DNA of 8,952 nt from Ectothiorhodospiraceae bacterium (GTDB taxonomy: Bacteria; Pseudomonadota; Gammaproteobacteria; Nitrococcales; AK92): contig JAJUFY010000076.1 of the NCBI GenBank assembly GCA_029263635.1, forward strand, positions 1-8,952, in the 5' to 3' direction. Below the pieces are notes generated by a model. That model made no database searches. It worked only from the letters and a program-made list of their open reading frames with translations, and was not told the origin of the DNA. Both the position numbers and the translations under genes were made by a program. This document shows, in pieces, positions 6,015-8,952 of the stretch. Positions within the stretch are counted from its first letter, which is position 1, and the number at the start of each line of letters is the position of its first letter.

Positions 6015-6077
6015 TCAGCGCCGCCATCGCCGCGGAGCGGGATAAAGTACCTGATATGGCCAGACCCGAATGATCAT
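6015..6077 (-). CDS. Possible Trp-containing leader peptide upstream of trpE
   Basis: A 20-codon ORF, MIIRVWPYQVLYPAPRRWRR, begins at an ATG overlapping the gph stop as ATGA and ends 49 bp before trpE. It has tryptophan codons at positions 6 and 18, and its position is right for a leader peptide reporting tryptophan supply. Around its end, GGCGATGG (6031-6024, containing the second Trp codon) can pair with CCTATCGCC (5990-5982). Inside that, GCTGAG (6019-6014) can pair with CTCAGC (6005-6000). Against it: the Trp codons are not tandem, no terminator U-run follows, and the same frame is open far upstream through gph as a GC-rich shadow frame, so its openness is not evidence. Tentative. Confidence 0.35.
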   Translation of the reverse strand: MIIRVWPYQVLYPAPRRWRR

Positions 6078-6754
6078 GCGGTCGGTTTCAGCAGACTCGC
6101 CAGTTCCCGAAGATCCTCGACCACGGCGTCGGGCGCCGCGAGCCGGATATCCTCGCCGTGATTGTAACCGTACGGCACGCAGACGATGCTCATGCCTGCC
6201 GCCCGCGCCGCCAGCACGTCGTTGCGCGAATCGCCCACCATCAACGCCGCTGCCGGCGCCGCCCCCAATGCGTCGGCTGCGTGCAGCAAGGGCGCCGGGT
6301 GCGGTTTCTTCCGTGCTAGGGTATCGCCTCCGACGACCACTGCAAAGTCCCGCGCGATGCCGAGTGCGGAAAGCAGCGGCGCGACGAAGCGCTCCGGCTT
6401 GTTGGTGACGACGGCCAGGGCCAGGCCCTGCGCGCGCAGCGTCGCCAGCGCCTCGGCAACCCCGGGATAGAGCCGGCTGCGATCGCTCAGGTGCCGGCCG
6501 TAATGCTCCAGAAACCGCGGGAAGGCCTGCTCGAACAGTGCCGCCGGCGGCTCGCCGTCCATGCTGCCGGTCAGCGCCCGCTTCACCAGCCGCTGGGCGC
6601 CGTTGCCCACCCATTCGCGGACCCGCGCCTCGCCAGCCGGCTCGCGGCCGAATTCGGCCAGCGTCGCGTCGACCGCCGTCGCCAGGTCCGGCACGCTGTC
6701 CACCAGGGTGCCGTCCAGGTCGAACAGCACCGCCCGAACCGCCTCGAAGCTCAA
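6074..6754 (-). CDS. gph: Phosphoglycolate phosphatase, HAD family
   Basis: Predicted to hydrolyse 2-phosphoglycolate, a by-product of DNA repair and, where present, of Rubisco oxygenation. The 226-residue protein is a HAD-superfamily hydrolase with a helical cap. Motif I is FDLDGTLVDS, with nucleophile Asp12 and acid Asp14. Motif II is VVTNKP, with Thr117. Motif III is KKPHPAP, with Lys149 or Lys150. Motif IV is VGDSRND, with Asp175 and Asp179. Length and the position after rpe agree with Gph. HAD specificity is hard to read from motifs, so the substrate rests on context and overall resemblance. The start is TTG at 6754, overlapping the rpe stop as TTGA, with AAGGTGG 4 nt upstream. No ATG is available before motif I. 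Confidence 0.9.
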   Translation of the reverse strand: MSFEAVRAVLFDLDGTLVDSVPDLATAVDATLAEFGREPAGEARVREWVGNGAQRLVKRALTGSMDGEPPAALFEQAFPRFLEHYGRHLSDRSRLYPGVAEALATLRAQGLALAVVTNKPERFVAPLLSALGIARDFAVVVGGDTLARKKPHPAPLLHAADALGAAPAAALMVGDSRNDVLAARAAGMSIVCVPYGYNHGEDIRLAAPDAVVEDLRELASLLKPTA

Positions 6755-7425
6755 CCCGCCACCTTCGCCAGCTCGGCGCGCATGGCGCGGATGACTTCGG
6801 CGTAATCGGGCTGGCCGAAGATGGCCGAGCCGGCAACGAAGGTATCTGCTCCCGCCTCGGCCACCGCCCGGATATTGTCGACCTTGATGCCGCCGTCCAC
6901 CTCCAGCCGGATCGGCAGCCCGCTGGCGTCGATCAGCGCGCGCGCCTCCTTGAGCTTGCCGAGGGTGCTCGGGATGAACGCCTGCCCGCCGAAGCCCGGG
7001 TTGACCGACATCAGCAGCACCATGTCGACCTTGTCCATCACGTACTTGAGGTAATCGAGCGGCGTGGCCGGATTGAACACCAGGCCGGCCTTGCAGCCAT
7101 GATCGCGGATCAACTGCAAGGTGCGATCGATGTGCTCGCTCGCCTCAGGGTGAAAGGTGATATAGGTCGCGCCGGCGGCGGCGAAGTCCGGGATGATGCG
7201 GTCGACCGGTTTCACCATCAGGTGCACGTCGATCGGCGCCGTAATCCCGTAGTCGCGCAGCGCCTTGCACACCAGCGGGCCGATCGGGAGATTCGGCACG
7301 TAGTGGTTGTCCATCACGTCGAAATGGACGATGTCGGCGCCGGCGGCGAGCACCTTGTCCACTTCCTCGCCGAGCCTGGCGAAATTGGCGGAGAGGATGG
7401 AGGGAGCGATCTGGTAATCGCGCAT
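6751..7425 (-). CDS. rpe: Ribulose-phosphate 3-epimerase
   Basis: Interconverts ribulose 5-phosphate and xylulose 5-phosphate in the pentose phosphate pathway, and in the Calvin cycle if present. The 224-residue TIM barrel begins MRDYQIAPSILSANFARLGEE. Expected metal ligands are His34 and Asp36 in VHFDVMD, His68 in DVHLMVKP, and Asp177 in LEVDGGIK. The phosphate-binding segments NPGFGGQAFIP (142-152) and VAGSAIFG are present. The frame stays open 49 codons upstream of 7425, but the family N terminus starts at this ATG and the extension looks like shadow sequence from the neighbouring kinase gene. The ribosome-binding site is weak. It overlaps gph by 4 bp, the widespread rpe-gph pair. Confidence 0.96.
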   Translation of the reverse strand: MRDYQIAPSILSANFARLGEEVDKVLAAGADIVHFDVMDNHYVPNLPIGPLVCKALRDYGITAPIDVHLMVKPVDRIIPDFAAAGATYITFHPEASEHIDRTLQLIRDHGCKAGLVFNPATPLDYLKYVMDKVDMVLLMSVNPGFGGQAFIPSTLGKLKEARALIDASGLPIRLEVDGGIKVDNIRAVAEAGADTFVAGSAIFGQPDYAEVIRAMRAELAKVAG

Positions 7426-7461
7426 GATTGTCCGTCGGCTGGCTGATCGGGGATGCGGGAG

Positions 7462-7490
7462 ACTGTACCGTAAGCGCGAGCGATTTTCAG
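7462..7490 (-). promoter_or_regulatory. Possible sigma-70-type promoter for the rpe-gph-trp run
   Basis: CTGAAA (7490-7485) and TACAGT (7467-7462) each match four of six consensus bases and are separated by exactly 17 bp. Transcription would begin near 7455, about 30 nt before the rpe ATG. It lies in the only gap (7426-7505) between the kinase gene and rpe. No terminator is visible after the kinase gene, so read-through from it is also possible. Confidence 0.4.
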
Positions 7491-7505
7491 CCGCCGCTGT
7501 CGCCC

Positions 7506-8952
7506 CTAGCGCTCCGCCAGCGGCAGCGTGAAGTGGAAGGCGCTGCCCTCGCCAGGCGTGCTGTCCACCCACAGCCTGCCACGATGGGCCTCGACGATGC
7601 CCTTGGCGATGAACAGCCCCAGCCCGGTTCCTTTCCTGACCCGGTTCCCGGCCGAGCGATACGGCTCGAACAGCCGGCCCAGCCGCTCCGGCGCGATTCC
7701 GGGCCCGCTGTCAGCGACGGTGAAGCGGACGCGGTCATCCTCCTGCGCAGCCAGCAGGCGAATGACGGTGCCGCTGCCGGAAAACTTGATCGCGTTGCTG
7801 AGCAGGTGAGAGAACACCCGCTGGATGCGCGCGTGATCGCAATGGACCTGCACGCCCTGCACCCCCGCTGCGGCAGCGACCTGCACGCCTTTGGCGGCAG
7901 CTGCCGGTGCGTGGAGCTCGACAGCCTCTTCCAGCAGCATTGTCGCATCGCACACTCCCGGATCGACCTCCAGCCGGCCGCTCTCGATATTGGCCAGGTC
8001 CAGCAGGTTGCCGATCAGGCGCTCCATGCGGCCACTGGCACGCAGGATGGTTTCCAGCTGCTTGTGGATACGCGCGTTGCTCTCCGCCTGCGACTGCCTG
8101 GCCAGCAGCGCCGCGCTCAGGTTGATGGCGGCCAGCGGACTGCGCAGGTCATGGGAAACGATGGCGAGGAGATCTTCGCGGAACCGCATCGCCTGCCGAA
8201 GCTCCTGCCGCAGCCGTCTGCCCGCGGCGCCCTGACGCCGGTCCCCGTCCCTGCCGGAACCGTCAGGGCGCTGCGTCTCGGCCGACCGACCACGCCGGAT
8301 GGCGCCGGCAACGATGTTGCCGACAGCCTGCAGGAACACGACGTCCTGGCTGTCGAAGGCACGCGGCAGGCGGCTGTATACGCCGACGATGCCGTCTGGC
8401 CGGTCGTGCCCTTCCCGGGAAACGCGGACCGGCACCGTCACGGCACTCAGCACGCCCCGCTCCCGCAGTGGCAGCGGCCAGGCGCAGCGAGATTCGGAGC
8501 GGAAGTCGTCGACGATCACCGGCTGCCCTGTCGCGAGTGCGCGCTCTGCCGGTGAGCCGGGTACGGCGGGCAACTGCGAGGGCCAGCCCTCCGGCCGTAC
8601 CTGTACTCCCGGCCCACCGGCGCGCTTGACCCGCTCGAACGCGACTGCGTCAGGTGCGAGCACCTCGGCCACCAGTTCCACCGCGCGCTCCACGATCTGT
8701 CGCGGCTCCGTAGCCTCCAGCGCCAGCGCTGCCAGCGCCGCGACCGCCGCCTGCTGCCGGGAGCCCCGTTCCGCCGCCGCGCGCAGGCTGTGCTGGACGA
8801 TGGCGGCCGTGGCACGGCTGGCCATGGAACCGAGCATGAGCCGGTCCTGCTCGGAAAAGCCGGGCGCGGTCAACGAGCCGATATGTACCACGCCGATCAG
8901 TTCCTCGCCGTGCAGCAGCGGCACGCCGTACAGCGCCTGCACGCCGCGATGG
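7506..8952 (-). CDS. GAF-domain sensor histidine kinase, N terminus outside the window
   Basis: A predicted signal-transducing histidine kinase whose signal is unknown. Its reading frame runs off the right edge; the last visible codons (8951-8940) read HRGV and continue a GAF domain. Residues here count from Val at 8942. The first domain, to about 58, is the end of a GAF fold (VPLLHGEELIGVVHIGS). A second GAF-like domain spans about 64-217. A charged Arg/Gly/Asp-rich linker follows (217-245). The dimerisation domain has the H-box IVSHDLRSPLAAI with phospho-acceptor His264. The ATPase domain has the N-box SHLLSNAIKFS (Asn383), DSGPGIA (411-417), LFEPY and GTGLGLFIAKGIVEAHRG. It ends in TAG with no receiver domain. 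No membrane segment is visible, suggesting a soluble sensor unless one lies upstream. No response regulator is in view. Confidence 0.93.
   Translation of the reverse strand, partial: HRGVQALYGVPLLHGEELIGVVHIGSLTAPGFSEQDRLMLGSMASRATAAIVQHSLRAAAERGSRQQAAVAALAALALEATEPRQIVERAVELVAEVLAPDAVAFERVKRAGGPGVQVRPEGWPSQLPAVPGSPAERALATGQPVIVDDFRSESRCAWPLPLRERGVLSAVTVPVRVSREGHDRPDGIVGVYSRLPRAFDSQDVVFLQAVGNIVAGAIRRGRSAETQRPDGSGRDGDRRQGAAGRRLRQELRQAMRFREDLLAIVSHDLRSPLAAINLSAALLARQSQAESNARIHKQLETILRASGRMERLIGNLLDLANIESGRLEVDPGVCDATMLLEEAVELHAPAAAAKGVQVAAAAGVQGVQVHCDHARIQRVFSHLLSNAIKFSGSGTVIRLLAAQEDDRVRFTVADSGPGIAPERLGRLFEPYRSAGNRVRKGTGLGLFIAKGIVEAHRGRLWVDSTPGEGSAFHFTLPLAER

Noticed and set aside
5966..6073. 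Classical intrinsic-terminator attenuator before trpE
   Set aside because: No GC-rich hairpin followed by a U-run is present; only alternative pairings without a terminator were seen.
7480..7505. Terminator after the histidine kinase (CAGC-GGCG-GCTG followed by AAAA)
   Set aside because: The stem is only 4 bp and is followed by A residues, not U, on the transcript.
7426..7572. 49-codon N-terminal extension of rpe
   Set aside because: It overlaps the kinase gene, lacks family similarity, and the canonical Rpe N terminus begins at the ATG at 7425.
7428..8555. 375-codon open frame on the plus strand opposite the histidine kinase
   Set aside because: No family motif is visible and the kinase on the other strand has all its conserved boxes.
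1..8952. Mobile elements, CRISPR arrays, tRNA or rRNA genes, toxin-antitoxin or defence genes
   Set aside because: None were found; all long frames with recognisable motifs are core metabolism or regulation, and no direct-repeat arrays or transposase motifs are visible.

Overview
This 8.95-kb, GC-rich window looks chromosomal. It most likely comes from a gammaproteobacterium related to the Pseudomonas/Chromatiales side of the class. The reasons are the pseudomonad-like gene neighbourhood (rpe-gph-trpE, then trpGDC, then a Vfr/CRP-type regulator, an OsmC-family gene and speD) and the protein motifs. It holds housekeeping genes packed in operons, with no sign of phage, insertion sequences, CRISPR arrays or RNA genes. 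I do not see a previously undescribed multi-gene system. The points worth a second look are in the short intergenic regions.

Layout from right to left, since most genes lie on the minus strand. A GAF-domain sensor histidine kinase (about 8952-7506) enters from beyond the right edge. After an 80-bp gap with a possible promoter comes a tight run: rpe, gph (overlapping rpe by 4 bp), a possible 20-codon Trp-containing leader ORF (overlapping the gph stop), trpE, trpG, trpD and trpC. These supply ribulose-phosphate epimerase, phosphoglycolate phosphatase, and four polypeptides that take chorismate to indole-3-glycerol phosphate. trpF, trpB and trpA are not in the window. trpE, trpG, trpD and trpC are joined by gaps or overlaps of a few bases, two preceded by strong Shine-Dalgarno sequences, which points to co-transcription and translational coupling.

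The run ends at a 15-bp perfect inverted repeat (1962-2023). It fills the gap between trpC and the convergent crp/vfr-like gene (1314-1952, plus strand) and probably serves both as a terminator or 3' end. The arms carry a CACCACAAAGGC motif.

Left of crp is a 263-bp divergent regulatory region with three successive potential hairpins close to crp. Then come an OsmC-family gene (1050-634) and, after a 128-bp leader region, speD (505-1, C terminus outside the window). speD probably starts at TTG behind a GGAGGG ribosome-binding site, and its leader contains two mutually exclusive hairpins.
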